A stretch of DNA of 64,000 nucleotides from Flavobacteriales bacterium. GTDB taxonomy: Bacteria > Bacteroidota > Bacteroidia > Flavobacteriales_G > JALEGO01. Both the position numbers and the translations under genes were made by a program. Shown one piece after another: positions 35,201-46,615 of this stretch; the first letter of the stretch is position 1; each line of letters begins with the position of its first letter. Under the pieces are notes generated by a model, which saw nothing but the letters and a program-made list of their open reading frames with translations, ran no database searches and had not been told where the DNA came from. The DNA is taken from NCBI GenBank assembly GCA_020628935.1, contig JAHDEG010000004.1, positions 149,893 to 213,892 on the forward strand, written 5' to 3'.

Positions 35201-38200
35201 TTCAACAGCATCCGTAATGCAGTCACCATCACTATCAAGATCTAAAAAATTAGGATTGGCATCACCATCGAAGTTACCATTGGGTAAATTAGTCCCTCCT
35301 TCTGAGTCATCTGTATTAGAAGCCCATCCGTCAGAATCAATATCATTCAATTTCACATAACTTGAAGGATATTTGCCTTGAGCTAGCATATTAGGTGGTA
35401 AAACACCGTTATTAGCTTCAACAGCATCAGGTATACCATCATTATCGCTATCTAAATCGCAATTATTTGGTATTCCGTCTCCGTCAAAATCACCAGTGCC
35501 TTCTGTAGCATCTGATAACCCATCGTTATCATTGTCATTATCATCGGCATCTGCTATTCCGTCTTCATCCTTATCTGGCACACATACAGTACCTGTAAAC
35601 GAGTAAAAAACGCCATCTACACCAACTCTCCTCTGATTTCTTACAATACGAAGGTAACGGGTATCTGCTGTAACTGGATAGGGAAATGATTCATATGAAG
35701 GTGTAACAACTGTGCTATTGTAAACCAATGGGTTAGAGAAATTAATACCATCGATTGACTGAGTTAATGTTGCCCTAGCTGTTCCACTGCCACCAAACCT
35801 ACTAAGAACTGTTGTTATAGTTTCACCAGAAGGTACTATATCAGCCAACGTAAGTATGAGAGTATCACCTCCCCTAAGCTCTGCTCCAGCCAAATCAGGA
35901 AAAGCGAGAGCATTATTAGGATTACTTACTCCTACCTCGTAAAAAATTGCATTGGCCTCTCCCGTAATTACACCAATTTGAGGGGTTTGTTGAGGTAAAC
36001 AAAAAGCTGTTTCAAAGTAATCTAATATTCCATTTGGTGGTGTAGTATCAGTTAATTCGTTGTATGTTAAAACTCCGTCATTATCATCATCATTATCTCT
36101 CCAATCTGGTTCTGTGTCACCATCAGTATTTTGGTATGCATAATTGGAATATCCTCCGAATAACGTTCCTCCATCTGCGTCAAAAGCATCGTCTAAACCA
36201 TCATTATCAGCGTCTAATCCTAAAGCTGTAGATGCAGCTGATCCATCTTGATTACCATCATCTCCTTCAATAATATCTAATACAGTGTCATTGTCTGAGT
36301 CGTCATCTATATAATCAGGGTTACCATCAGAGTCAGTATCAGTTGGAAAAATTGGTGAATTTCCTAAATCTCTATCATATACATCTGCTATTCCGTCATT
36401 ATCGGCATCTGCAAAAGCACCTATCGCTAAAAAAGCCGCTGTTGTTTGACCCTCTCTGTTATCTGTTATTCCGTCTCCATCAGAATCTGTATCAATATAG
36501 TTAGGGAAACCTGTTGCATCAGTATTTAATGTAGGTAATGGTGATGAAATTACAGCATCAAATGCACCATCTGAATTTGCATCTACAAAGCCATCGATTT
36601 CCCCATTTCCATTTACATCTGTACCGCCTGCCTCTATCACATCCAGTATTCCATCATTATCACTATCTCTATCTAAAAAGTCACTCAATCCATCTTGGTC
36701 GTAATCGTTATTTGGGAGGATGCTAACAGAGGTTGGGCCATATATTGTTACTGGAGCATTGTCAACTGGATCAAGCAAACCATCTCCATCTGAATCTGCA
36801 CCTATAATTCTTGCTGTTAGTGGATTGTAACCTGATGGAGCTATACCGTTATTTGCTTCTATGGCATCGGGTATTCCGTCATTATCACTATCTAAATCTA
36901 AAAAGTTAGGTATTCCATCTCCATCCCGATCTTCTAATCCTTCATCTGCATCTGTAATACCATCGTTATCACTATCAATATCGCAGTCGTTATTTAATCC
37001 ATCTCCATCAGAATCAATAAATCCTTCCAAATCAGAATCTAATCCATCATCATCACACTGAACATCCAGGCAAATAAATGAGGTGTCACAAAGAGCTGGA
37101 GCAGGGCTTGTATCGTCACATATACTATAGTATATTGTATCAGGCCCTTCGTAGTCTAAGTTTGGGGTATACACCACATTTATACCACTTATTATTGCTG
37201 TTCCATTAGACGGACCAGAAACTATTGTAGTGGTCATGGGATCAGCATTAGGATCAGAATCATTTACTTGTACATCCACAGATACAGTAATGTTTTTAGG
37301 CACCGCGACTGTATCTTTTAAGGCTACTGGCTGACAATCGAAATAAAGTGTATATGAAAGAGTATCGAAATCGAAATGCGTTATCCACCAGGTATTGATG
37401 GTTCTATTATTTCCGAAAGAAGCATTCCAATCGTGACAGACCCCCGTTAGCCCGTCACAGGGAACTGTTGTATTGTCTGCTCCTCCCACGTTCGTATCAT
37501 CCCAATAAACATCTTGCACTCCACCTGGTGGAGCAATATTATTTATCTCAAAACCGTTCTCATTAAATTCAACATCATATAAAGGAAGGTGCGTTACTCC
37601 AGCATTATATTTTACATATGTTGTAAAAGTAGACCCATCTGCAATCGGATTACCAAGTCCATCATTTCCATCCCAAGGGATAATATTTACTCCTCGCTCA
37701 GCATTTTCAATAAACCGAACATCGGTAGAACCAGGGCCGTCATCAATCGCATTTCCATTAAAATCAAAATATCCTTCAATAAAACCGTTATGGGTTACTT
37801 CTACTTCTAATTCATAACCCAAGAGATTACATCCTGCCAGCTCCGCTCCTCCAATTATTTTAGGTACTCCACCAGTAATTGGAAATTCGGTAGTATCAGG
37901 AAAAGAGACAAACACTTTGTGTGAGGGAGATTCTTGCTGACCAGCAACTGATTGTCTATCTGAAACTAAATCACCAGTATTATTAGGTCCAGAATTATTT
38001 GTAAAAACTGTAAACCCAAGAGCCCTCATTCCATCAAATTCAATAGATGTAAGTATACTATCTGTATGGAATAAGTATACTGTGGTATCCATTGTTGCGT
38101 CAAAGTTCCCCTGACCAGCTAAAGGAGGAGTGTTTAGATACAGGGAGTTTGTCCATAAACGACCACCCAAATTTGTAGAATCAGACATGTCGACCACACT

Positions 38201-38731
38201 AATATCAAAATACTCAAACATTGTCCAGAAGGGGCTTAGGAAATTATCAGGATCATTACCGTTAAATTCGATATAATAATCGCCAGGAATTGAAGGTATA
38301 TAACTCAAATCTGAGTTATAACCTCCTGAGCCTACTATATCTGGTCCTACTACTGCCTGAGAATAATATTCTATAAAGCCATTATCTGCGGTGGATGTTG
38401 GTACTAACTGTGGTCCCATTACAATATTGCCCAATGGATCACGCAAACGCATATAAAGATTTGTTGTTAATACGCTTCCCCATTTTGGGTGATTTGTTCT
38501 CAACTTGAAACCAAAAAATATTTTCTCAGTATTAACATCCGAAATTCTTATGTTCAATCTTTTTTCTGGAGTAGCTTGGTACGTATAATAATCTATTGCC
38601 GCCAGCCCAATATCGTGTAGTACAAAATTGACTGGCTTGGTTGAATCAGGCATTATATTCTTGGTTCCTTCAGCTCTTGAAGAATAAACAATGAATAAGC
38701 TTAAAACATAAATGGTAATTATTTTTTTCAA
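32291..38731 (-). CDS. Giant T9SS cargo protein with DxDxDG calcium-type repeats, PKD and type A sorting domain
   Basis: A 2146-aa secreted protein. Signal peptide MKKIITIYVLSLFIVYSSRA; an N-terminal beta-rich region to about 470; an Ig/cadherin-like module (about 473-550, VNDSDPNADP, VVYTPNLDYEGPDTIYY). A long series of thrombospondin-type-3-like repeats (about 555-1300, DSDNDGIPDAIEAN, DSDGDG) is interrupted by a beta-sandwich insert at about 910-1043. A region like a cell-wall beta-helix follows from about 1310 (NWNDLGIWDLGRVPTCNDC). Further beta modules lead to a PKD domain at about 1975-2045 (FEWDLGDGTTST). A type A sorting domain (about 2067-2146, YVQPNPVNSFATIDL ... LVRVETISGEVYKEKLIVKH) ends it. 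The Asp-rich repeats should bind Ca2+ and stiffen the protein. Probably a surface structural or adhesive protein. Confidence 0.9.
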   Translation of the reverse strand: MKKIITIYVLSLFIVYSSRAEGTKNIMPDSTKPVNFVLHDIGLAAIDYYTYQATPEKRLNIRISDVNTEKIFFGFKLRTNHPKWGSVLTTNLYMRLRDPLGNIVMGPQLVPTSTADNGFIEYYSQAVVGPDIVGSGGYNSDLSYIPSIPGDYYIEFNGNDPDNFLSPFWTMFEYFDISVVDMSDSTNLGGRLWTNSLYLNTPPLAGQGNFDATMDTTVYLFHTDSILTSIEFDGMRALGFTVFTNNSGPNNTGDLVSDRQSVAGQQESPSHKVFVSFPDTTEFPITGGVPKIIGGAELAGCNLLGYELEVEVTHNGFIEGYFDFNGNAIDDGPGSTDVRFIENAERGVNIIPWDGNDGLGNPIADGSTFTTYVKYNAGVTHLPLYDVEFNENGFEINNIAPPGGVQDVYWDDTNVGGADNTTVPCDGLTGVCHDWNASFGNNRTINTWWITHFDFDTLSYTLYFDCQPVALKDTVAVPKNITVSVDVQVNDSDPNADPMTTTIVSGPSNGTAIISGINVVYTPNLDYEGPDTIYYSICDDTSPAPALCDTSFICLDVQCDDDGLDSDLEGFIDSDGDGLNNDCDIDSDNDGITDADEGLEDRDGDGIPNFLDLDSDNDGIPDAIEANNGIAPSGYNPLTARIIGADSDGDGLLDPVDNAPVTIYGPTSVSILPNNDYDQDGLSDFLDRDSDNDGILDVIEAGGTDVNGNGEIDGFVDANSDGAFDAVISSPLPTLNTDATGFPNYIDTDSDGDGITDNREGQTTAAFLAIGAFADADNDGIADVYDRDLGNSPIFPTDTDSDGNPDYIDDDSDNDTVLDIIEGDDGNQDGSAASTALGLDADNDGLDDAFDADGGTLFGGYSNYAYQNTDGDTEPDWRDNDDDNDGVLTYNELTDTTPPNGILDYFETAFCLPQQTPQIGVITGEANAIFYEVGVSNPNNALAFPDLAGAELRGGDTLILTLADIVPSGETITTVLSRFGGSGTARATLTQSIDGINFSNPLVYNSTVVTPSYESFPYPVTADTRYLRIVRNQRRVGVDGVFYSFTGTVCVPDKDEDGIADADDNDNDNDGLSDATEGTGDFDGDGIPNNCDLDSDNDGIPDAVEANNGVLPPNMLAQGKYPSSYVKLNDIDSDGWASNTDDSEGGTNLPNGNFDGDANPNFLDLDSDGDCITDAVEGNGGSMPANMDNNGQYPVIYASANDDDGDGLINNIDGDNLGLPLLVPNTDGLAFADFLDLDSDQDGVPDAQEGFDPNIAASTLDTDSDGLTDNCDPNNGGTAANLPDEDNDGTPDYLDRCLLTIAAGNWNDLGIWDLGRVPTCNDCIILAHDVTLTGVEFASNLTIEAGINLNLNNQTLNLCGDLANNGSISPTGKVNMQGTLSSQNITGNTTFNALSISNVNGVSLTAGTNINITDTLTLLAGNLDVTNGSITLSASATTTAMVSGTGTGDFIGENIIQERYVDGCQGFLSLGAPVDATYDAFTYVYYQGIPGGFIDTGWANTYYYNEAAVGVSDSGYTAPLSTSEVISQGTGFINYNYNSMFDYKFWFTGPFRMADVNLPVQYTPTAFGNNNDGFNLVCNPYPATVDWSKTPGWTKVGLCDAVYTWNRCINQYSSYVSGISVNGGTEYISPLSGFWVKAHQAGPLQLTVNRNAIVNEHQSFFRQIPLSILKVEVESYGYKDEAAISFGDTASSNGLGSWYGATKFITPSAYYPSLYTMQEFSYDTFKMAINMMPELLTSKTVELQLKPNFAYEYNLNFSEYETFDESICITLEDTLLDSLINIRAQPNYTFDIADTNLTTRFKLHFNTVLQTDVIAESCNENNDGIISAEVVSSTGLFQLYNNNGLLIAESQNTNTFEKSQLPAGSYKITYESVAEVCGSFEKSIIVSEPANISVNYNINQPTHCDSSDGQVVVNAILGGTEPYVSKLSYSETPYALTHNNLDWGNYLLQVTDTNGCYHQEVIEVRGPIHTNAYYTIMHDTVYLDDPNGITFINNSIGGTYFEWDLGDGTTSTATDSITHIYSQPGIYEIELYALDSLCDDYFVRSIIVLDTNDITTNQQELLLSQAPGIYVQPNPVNSFATIDLSSFNEPITSVSIINALGQIINVNSLNESVIQLNTSNFSAGFHLVRVETISGEVYKEKLIVKH

Positions 38732-38831
38732 GTTGTATTGTTTTACGTGTTGGATTGCCTTTTCAACAATTATACGTAAAAAAGGATTTTTGGTTATTAT
38801 ATGTAAGACTTTAACTCACTCAGATAACTCT

Positions 38832-39098
38832 TTAGCTATTTGGTTTAATCGTTTTCAGATAGAAAAGTGTAAACATTATAAACCCTGCTACTATTAAAAA
38901 TATTGTGCCTTGATCTATGGGCACGCACGGTGGAGGCCAGCAAGATGGACCACTACCTCCTGCCGGTGAAGGCGGAGTTGGCGGTGGTGGTCCCTGAGAA
39001 AACACTACTGTTGACAACAGTAAAAAGCAAATGATAATTATTTGTTTTTTCTCAAATACCCTATTTAGTACCTTTATTAGATTTCTTGGCTTTTTCAC
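38832..39098 (-). CDS. Small PID-CTERM-like membrane-anchored protein
   Basis: An 88-aa protein: an N-terminal basic stretch and hydrophobic signal (IIIICFLLLSTVVFSQ), a Pro-rich linker (GPPPPTPPSPAGGSG), then CWPPPCVPIDQGTIFLIVAGF, a second hydrophobic segment, and a basic/polar tail. Pro-rich linker plus VPIDxG plus C-terminal helix matches small Bacteroidota proteins I recall being called PID-CTERM, a putative C-terminal sorting signal; this could not be checked here. It lies 100 bases upstream of the giant cargo gene on the same strand, the arrangement I associate with these proteins. Function unknown. Confidence 0.6.
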   Translation of the reverse strand: MKKPRNLIKVLNRVFEKKQIIIICFLLLSTVVFSQGPPPPTPPSPAGGSGPSCWPPPCVPIDQGTIFLIVAGFIMFTLFYLKTIKPNS

Positions 39099-39138
39099 TG
39101 ATAACTATTACGCCTTTATACGTAATTAGTTGCAGTAA

Positions 39139-39178
39139 TACCTAAAAGTACCTATACATTTAAAGTATAGTACCTATA
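39139..39178 (-). promoter_or_regulatory. Three phased TACCTA repeats upstream of the PID-CTERM-like gene
   Basis: On the plus strand TACCTA occurs at 39139, 39149 and 39171. The last two are extended as GTACCTATA. Spacings of 10 and 22 bases place all three on about the same face of the helix. The array is 41-80 bases upstream of the start at 39098, where an activator site would sit. Regulator unknown. Confidence 0.4.
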
Positions 39179-39185
39179 AATCTAA

Positions 39186-41188
39186 TTATAAAATACTCTC
39201 AAAAACTCTATCATCTACTAGGCTAGGCAACGTAATTTTTAAATCAGGTTCGCATTGCATAGCACGTTTTATAGCAGTAATTGCACCTGCATTACGCGCC
39301 CAGCTTCTTCTGGCAATTCCGTTATTTACATCCCAGTGAAGCATAGATTGAATGTTTTCATTAGATTGCTTAGAGCCATCAATTAGCATTCCGAATCCTC
39401 CATTAATAACCTCACCCCAACCTACTCCTCCTCCGTTATGAATAGACACCCAGGTTGCACCTCTAAAACTATCACCAATTACATTTTGAATGGCCATATC
39501 TGCTGTAAAACGAGATCCATCATAAATATTTGATGTTTCTCGGTAAGGAGAATCAGTACCAGAAACATCATGATGATCTCTTCCTAATATAATAGGTGCA
39601 GAAATTTCGCCTAACTTAATGGCTTTATTAAATGCTTGAGCTATTTTCATTCTACCTTCTGCATCTGCATATAATATTCTTGCTTTTGATCCTACAACTA
39701 AATTATTTTGCTTCGCAGATTTAATCCACAGTAAATTATCTTTTAATTGCTGTTGTATTTCTTTATCAGCGGTTAATAACAACTCTTCAATTACCTCAGC
39801 TGCTATTTCATCAGTTTTATCTAAATCATCTTGTAAAGAAGATGAACACACCCACCTAAATGGACCAAAACCATAATCGAAACACATTGGTCCTAATATA
39901 TCTTGAACATAAGAGGGGTATTTAAATTCCTTGCCATCTTCTCCTTTTACATCTGCACCTGCCCTTGATGATTCAAGTAAAAATGCGTTACCATAATCGA
40001 AGAAATACATTCCTTTTTCAGATAATGTATTTATTGCCTTTACGTGTCTTCGTAATGTTGATTGAACTTGATTTTTAAATTCTTTAGGGTTAGCTACCAT
40101 TAAGTTATTTGCTTCTTCATAAGTGTAACCAACAGGATAATACCCACCAGCCCAAGGATTATGTAAGGATGTTTGATCTGACCCTAAATGAACCTGTATA
40201 TTATTATTTACACAGTACTCCCATAGCTCAACTATATTGCCCAAATATGCAAAAGATGTATTATTTTTTTGGGTTTGAGCAGACAATGCGTGTTTAAAAA
40301 GTTCTGGAAGGCTTTCGTAAACCTCATCAACCCAACCTTGCTCTTGCCTTTTATATGCTGCTTTGGGGTTTGTTTCAGCAGTAATACTTACTGCACCTGT
40401 TATTTTAGCTGCCTTTGGTTGCGCACCAGACATTCCTCCCAGACCAGAAGTAATAAAAAGTTTTCCTTTTAAATCTTCTCCATTTTCTGATATTTTTCTA
40501 CCTGCGTTTAATATGGTTATTGTTGTTCCGTGAACGATACCTTGAGGGCCAATATACATGAATGAGCCTGCTGTCATTTGCCCGTATTGAGTAACGCCTA
40601 ATGCATTATATTTTTCCCAATCGTCAGGTTTTGAATAATTAGGTATCATCATACCATTGGTAACAACTACTCTTGGAGCATTTTTATGAGAAGGAAACAA
40701 GCCCATTGGATGCCCAGAATACATTACTAGAGTTTGTTCATTGTTCATTTGAGACAAATACTGCATACAAAGTAAGTACTGCGCCCAGTTTTGAAAAACA
40801 GCACCATTGCCACCATAGGTAATTAGCTCATCTGGATGTTGAGCTACCGCATGATCTAAATTATTAGATATCATTAACATTATTGCGGCTGCTTGTTTAC
40901 TTTCGGCAGGAAAATCATTGATTGAACGAGCGGTTATTTTATAATTAGGCTTAAAACTATACATATATATACGACCATATTTTTGAAGTTCGTGATAAAA
41001 CTCTTTCGCGAGTTCTTTGTGAAATTTTTGAGGAAAATACCTTAATGCATTTTGTATAGCTAAAACCTTTTCATCCTTAGTTAAAATTTGTTTTCTTATT
41101 GGGGCGTGATTAACCTTAGAATCTAAGTCTTGCTTTGGAGGAAGTTCGCTAGGAATTCCTTGTAAAATTTGATCTTTAAAAGACTGCA

Positions 41189-41189
<1 letters not shown>
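39186..41189 (-). CDS. hutU: Urocanate hydratase
   Basis: Cytosolic NAD+-dependent enzyme of histidine degradation converting urocanate to imidazolone-propionate. Signatures: YSGHPMGLFPS, VVTNGMMIPNYSKPDDWEKYNALGVTQYGQMTAGSFMYIGPQGIVHGTT, GGMSGAQPKAA (NAD site) and CFDYGFGPFRWVCSSS (active-site Cys region). GRDHHDVSGTDSPYRET is also present. At 667 aa it is longer than the 550-560 aa proteobacterial enzymes, with an N-terminal extension and inserts, as in other Bacteroidota. Its ATG overlaps the DUF5522 stop by one base (TAATG). No hutH or canonical hutI is in the window. Confidence 0.93.
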
Positions 41190-42549
<1,360 letters not shown>

Positions 42550-42556
42550 ACTGCTT

Positions 42557-42575
42557 CAAAATTACGATATCTTTG
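42557..42575. promoter_or_regulatory. Back-to-back -7 boxes for the amidohydrolase operon and rlmN
   Basis: On the minus strand TAATTTTG (plus 42557-42564) and on the plus strand TATCTTTG (42568-42575) both match TAnnTTTG exactly, facing away from each other with three bases between. The start codons, ATG 42549 (minus) and ATG 42580 (plus), lie 5-8 bases beyond each box. No well-spaced -33 TTTG was found for either. The layout repeats that of pabA/ridA. Confidence 0.65.
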
Positions 42576-42579
42576 TAAG

Positions 42580-43620
42580 ATGAATAGGGTTAAACCTGAT
42601 ATTAGAACGTTATCTATTAAGCAAATAGGGACATTTTTAGAAGAAAAGGGCGAAAAAGCATTTAGGGCTAAGCAAATTGATGAATGGTTATGGAAAAAAT
42701 CTGCTCGAAATTTTGCAGATATGACCAACCTATCTACAGCTTTAAGAGCTTTACTTGAAGAAAACTTTTCTTTTAAAACTGCTAGCATAAATAACAGCCA
42801 AGTTAGTAATGATAGAACTATTAAAGCTGCTGTTAAGTTATTTGATGGAAATTTTGTAGAAAGTGTTTTAATTCCTACTAAAAGTAGAGTTACTGCTTGT
42901 ATTTCTTCACAAGTTGGCTGCAGTTTAACTTGTGCTTTTTGCGCCACTGGTAAAATGGATAGAAAACGAAATTTAACTGTTGGTGAAATTTATGACCAAG
43001 TGGTTTTAATTAAAAACCTGGCTAAAGAACAATACAATCAGCAGTTAACTAACATAGTGTATATGGGAATGGGTGAACCATTACTTAACTACAAAAATGT
43101 TATTGAGTCTGTTGAAAAAATAACTTCCGACAAAGGTTTAGGAATGTCGCCAAGTAGAATTACAATTTCTACTGCTGGAATTGCCAAAATTATGAAGAAA
43201 TGTGGCGATGATAATGTAAAATTTAATCTTGCTTTATCTCTTCATGCTGCGAATGATAAGAAAAGGAATAAAATTATGCCCATTAATGAGTCTAATTCTT
43301 TAGTTGAATTAGGTGAGGCAATTAAGTATTATCATGAAAAAACAGGCAACCGAATGTTTTATGAGTATATTATTTTTAAAGATTTTAATGATACTTTAAT
43401 GGATGCGCAAGAACTTGCTGAATTTTGCAAAATATCTCCCTGCAAAATAAATATTATTGAATACAACTCTATTGATGATGGAGAGTTTCAGCAAGCAGAT
43501 ATTAAAAAAGTGGATGCTTTTGCTGATTATTTGACTTCAAAAAACCTTATCGTTAATGTTAGAAGAAGTAGAGGTAAAGATATTGATGCTGCCTGCGGAC
43601 AATTAGCCAATAAAAGCTAG
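42580..43620 (+). CDS. rlmN: Dual-specificity 23S rRNA/tRNA m2A methyltransferase RlmN
   Basis: Radical SAM methyltransferase forming 2-methyladenosine at 23S A2503 and tRNA A37. The track start (42535) lies upstream of the promoter and inside the divergent gene's start; ATG 42580 (MNRVKPDIRTLSIKQIG) gives 346 aa, the family length. Motifs: the CxxxCxxC cluster motif in CSLTCAFCATG, MGMGEPLLNYKNV, SRITISTAGI, LALSLHAAND and the C-terminal catalytic Cys in RGKDIDAACGQL. Predicted transcription starts at or next to the ATG, so the message is probably leaderless. Confidence 0.97.
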   Translation: MNRVKPDIRTLSIKQIGTFLEEKGEKAFRAKQIDEWLWKKSARNFADMTNLSTALRALLEENFSFKTASINNSQVSNDRTIKAAVKLFDGNFVESVLIPTKSRVTACISSQVGCSLTCAFCATGKMDRKRNLTVGEIYDQVVLIKNLAKEQYNQQLTNIVYMGMGEPLLNYKNVIESVEKITSDKGLGMSPSRITISTAGIAKIMKKCGDDNVKFNLALSLHAANDKKRNKIMPINESNSLVELGEAIKYYHEKTGNRMFYEYIIFKDFNDTLMDAQELAEFCKISPCKINIIEYNSIDDGEFQQADIKKVDAFADYLTSKNLIVNVRRSRGKDIDAACGQLANKS

Positions 43621-43626
43621 TATTAC

Positions 43627-43896
43627 TAACCTGAGTTCGACTTATAATATGCTTTCAGAACCATTTAAAATAGTGGAGTTTTAATTTTTATTGACGTGGG
43701 ATTAACTGGTTAATTCGAGGAAACAAAGAGTAAAAGGCTGCATTTTAAATGGTTTCCGCAAGCGGATTTGTTTCTAAAGTGCTTCTTCCTCGTTTTAATT
43801 ATATCGAAATAGCTTTGCTATCTCTTCATAATCAAGCCTTGAAGAAATACCTTAATAACTCAAACTGAAAGCTCATTATAAGTCGAACTCAGGTTA
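43627..43896. mobile_element. MITE-like element with long terminal inverted repeats
   Basis: The ends AACCTGAGTTCGACTTATAA (43628-) and its exact complement (ending 43895) form a perfect terminal inverted repeat of 22 bases. With a two-base break it continues through GCTTTCAG/CTGAAAGC, so 29 of 31 end positions pair. Further internal pairs include AACCATTTAAAAT/ATTTTAAATGGTT and CGAGGAA/TTCCTCG. ACT flanks both ends (43625-43627 and 43896-43898), a possible 3-bp target duplication sharing the outermost T/A. There is no ORF, so it would be non-autonomous. It sits between the rlmN stop and the next gene's stop codon. Confidence 0.8.
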
Positions 43897-44319
43897 CTAT
43901 ATAACAGGCAACACTTTTTTTCTATTAATGCTGTTATAATATATTTCTGTAGCTATATCTGTTACTGGTAACTGGCAATCTCTTGTTGTAGAAACCTTTT
44001 CTTCTATACAGTTAAATGTAACAATTTTGGTTCCTGAATGGCAAAAACCTTCTTCATCTGCTATTGTGAAATCTAAGTATTTGTTTCCATCTAACGTAAA
44101 TTTCTCCACTAAAATACATTTGTCTTTTAATTCTAGATTATTTCTGTATTCATTATTAAATTTTGCGATTTTGTTTTTCACCCAGTTCGATGAATTTGAA
44201 AAATTTTCATACTCTTCTGAGCATATATCAACTTTTGCAGATACTCCATCACACCCAGAATTTGACATAAGAAGCAACATTGAAAATAAATTAATTACCC
44301 GTACTATTAACTGCCCCAT
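43897..44319 (-). CDS. Lipoprotein of unknown function
   Basis: The track ORF starts at TTG 44340, inside a TATGTTTG promoter box, so ATG 44319 (MGQLIVRVINLFSMLLLMSNSGC) is preferred, giving 140 aa. The signal ends in a lipobox-like SNSGC. The mature part has several Cys (DICSEEY, KDKCILVE, GFCHSG, FNCIEE, RDCQLP), suggesting disulfides in the periplasm. The stop codon (43897-43899) overlaps the right target-site repeat of the MITE-like element, so the insertion abuts the gene end without changing the stop. Family not recognised. Confidence 0.6.
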   Translation of the reverse strand: MGQLIVRVINLFSMLLLMSNSGCDGVSAKVDICSEEYENFSNSSNWVKNKIAKFNNEYRNNLELKDKCILVEKFTLDGNKYLDFTIADEEGFCHSGTKIVTFNCIEEKVSTTRDCQLPVTDIATEIYYNSINRKKVLPVI

Positions 44320-44337
44320 TAGATTGAATTTACTATG

Positions 44338-44345
44338 CAAACATA
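44338..44345 (-). promoter_or_regulatory. -7 box for the Cys-rich lipoprotein gene
   Basis: On the minus strand TATGTTTG matches TAnnTTTG exactly. The predicted start is near 44333, 14 bases before ATG 44319. This excludes the TTG start in the track. No good -33 element seen. Confidence 0.55.
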
Positions 44346-44462
44346 GCTTTTGAACAAATACAGTAAAAGTATATTTAAAACACTTAACATTTAGTTAATA
44401 CTGAACCATTAGATCTAAGCTTAGTAATTGATGTAAAAGGGTAATTGAGATAGAGAATGCTT

Positions 44463-44509
44463 CAAAAAAAATGCCCTCTCAAAAACGCGTTGCGTTTTTG
44501 AGAGGGCAT
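44463..44509 (-). terminator. Rho-independent terminator of groES-groEL
   Basis: A perfect 18-bp stem (ATGCCCTCTCAAAAACGC and its complement, 44471-44509) with loop GTT is followed on the minus strand by a run of eight T. It lies 23 bases after the groEL stop. Confidence 0.93.
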
Positions 44510-44532
44510 GTATTAAATTAAAAAATGATTCT

Positions 44533-46456
<1,924 letters not shown>

Positions 46457-46580
46457 AAATTGAACATTTAAAATATTAAACAATGTTTGTTGATTGCTTA
46501 ATAACATTTTCTATGCCAATGCCTATTTACAGAAAATGAACAGACAAAAATGCTGAAAAGATGAGATAAGAAGGAAATAA

Positions 46581-46606
46581 ATGTCAGCTAAATGACATTG
46601 TGACAG
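46581..46606 (-). promoter_or_regulatory. ATGTCA/TGACAT operator-like site upstream of groES
   Basis: The plus strand reads ATGTCA (46581-46586), six bases, TGACAT (46593-46598), two bases, TGACAG (46601-46606). It lies 125-150 bases before the groES ATG. The same three words in the same order, with wider spacing, precede htpG. Not a CIRCE element. Operator role inferred. Confidence 0.45.
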
Positions 46607-46615
46607 AGGTTAATA

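Noticed and set aside
34840-37060. Dense repetitive DNA in the minus-strand gene, and plus-strand ORFs at 35055, 36538 and 36861
   Set aside because: The repeats come from the DxDxDG codons of the giant protein and are not spaced like a CRISPR array. The plus-strand ORFs are reading-frame shadows of those Asp-rich repeats (Ser/Pro-rich translations).
44027-44353. 108-aa plus-strand ORF over the lipoprotein gene
   Set aside because: Antisense to a gene with a clear lipoprotein signal; no start context or homology-like motifs.
46581-46606. CIRCE (HrcA) element before groES
   Set aside because: The consensus TTAGCACTC-N9-GAGTGCTAA is absent; the palindrome is TGTCA-based.
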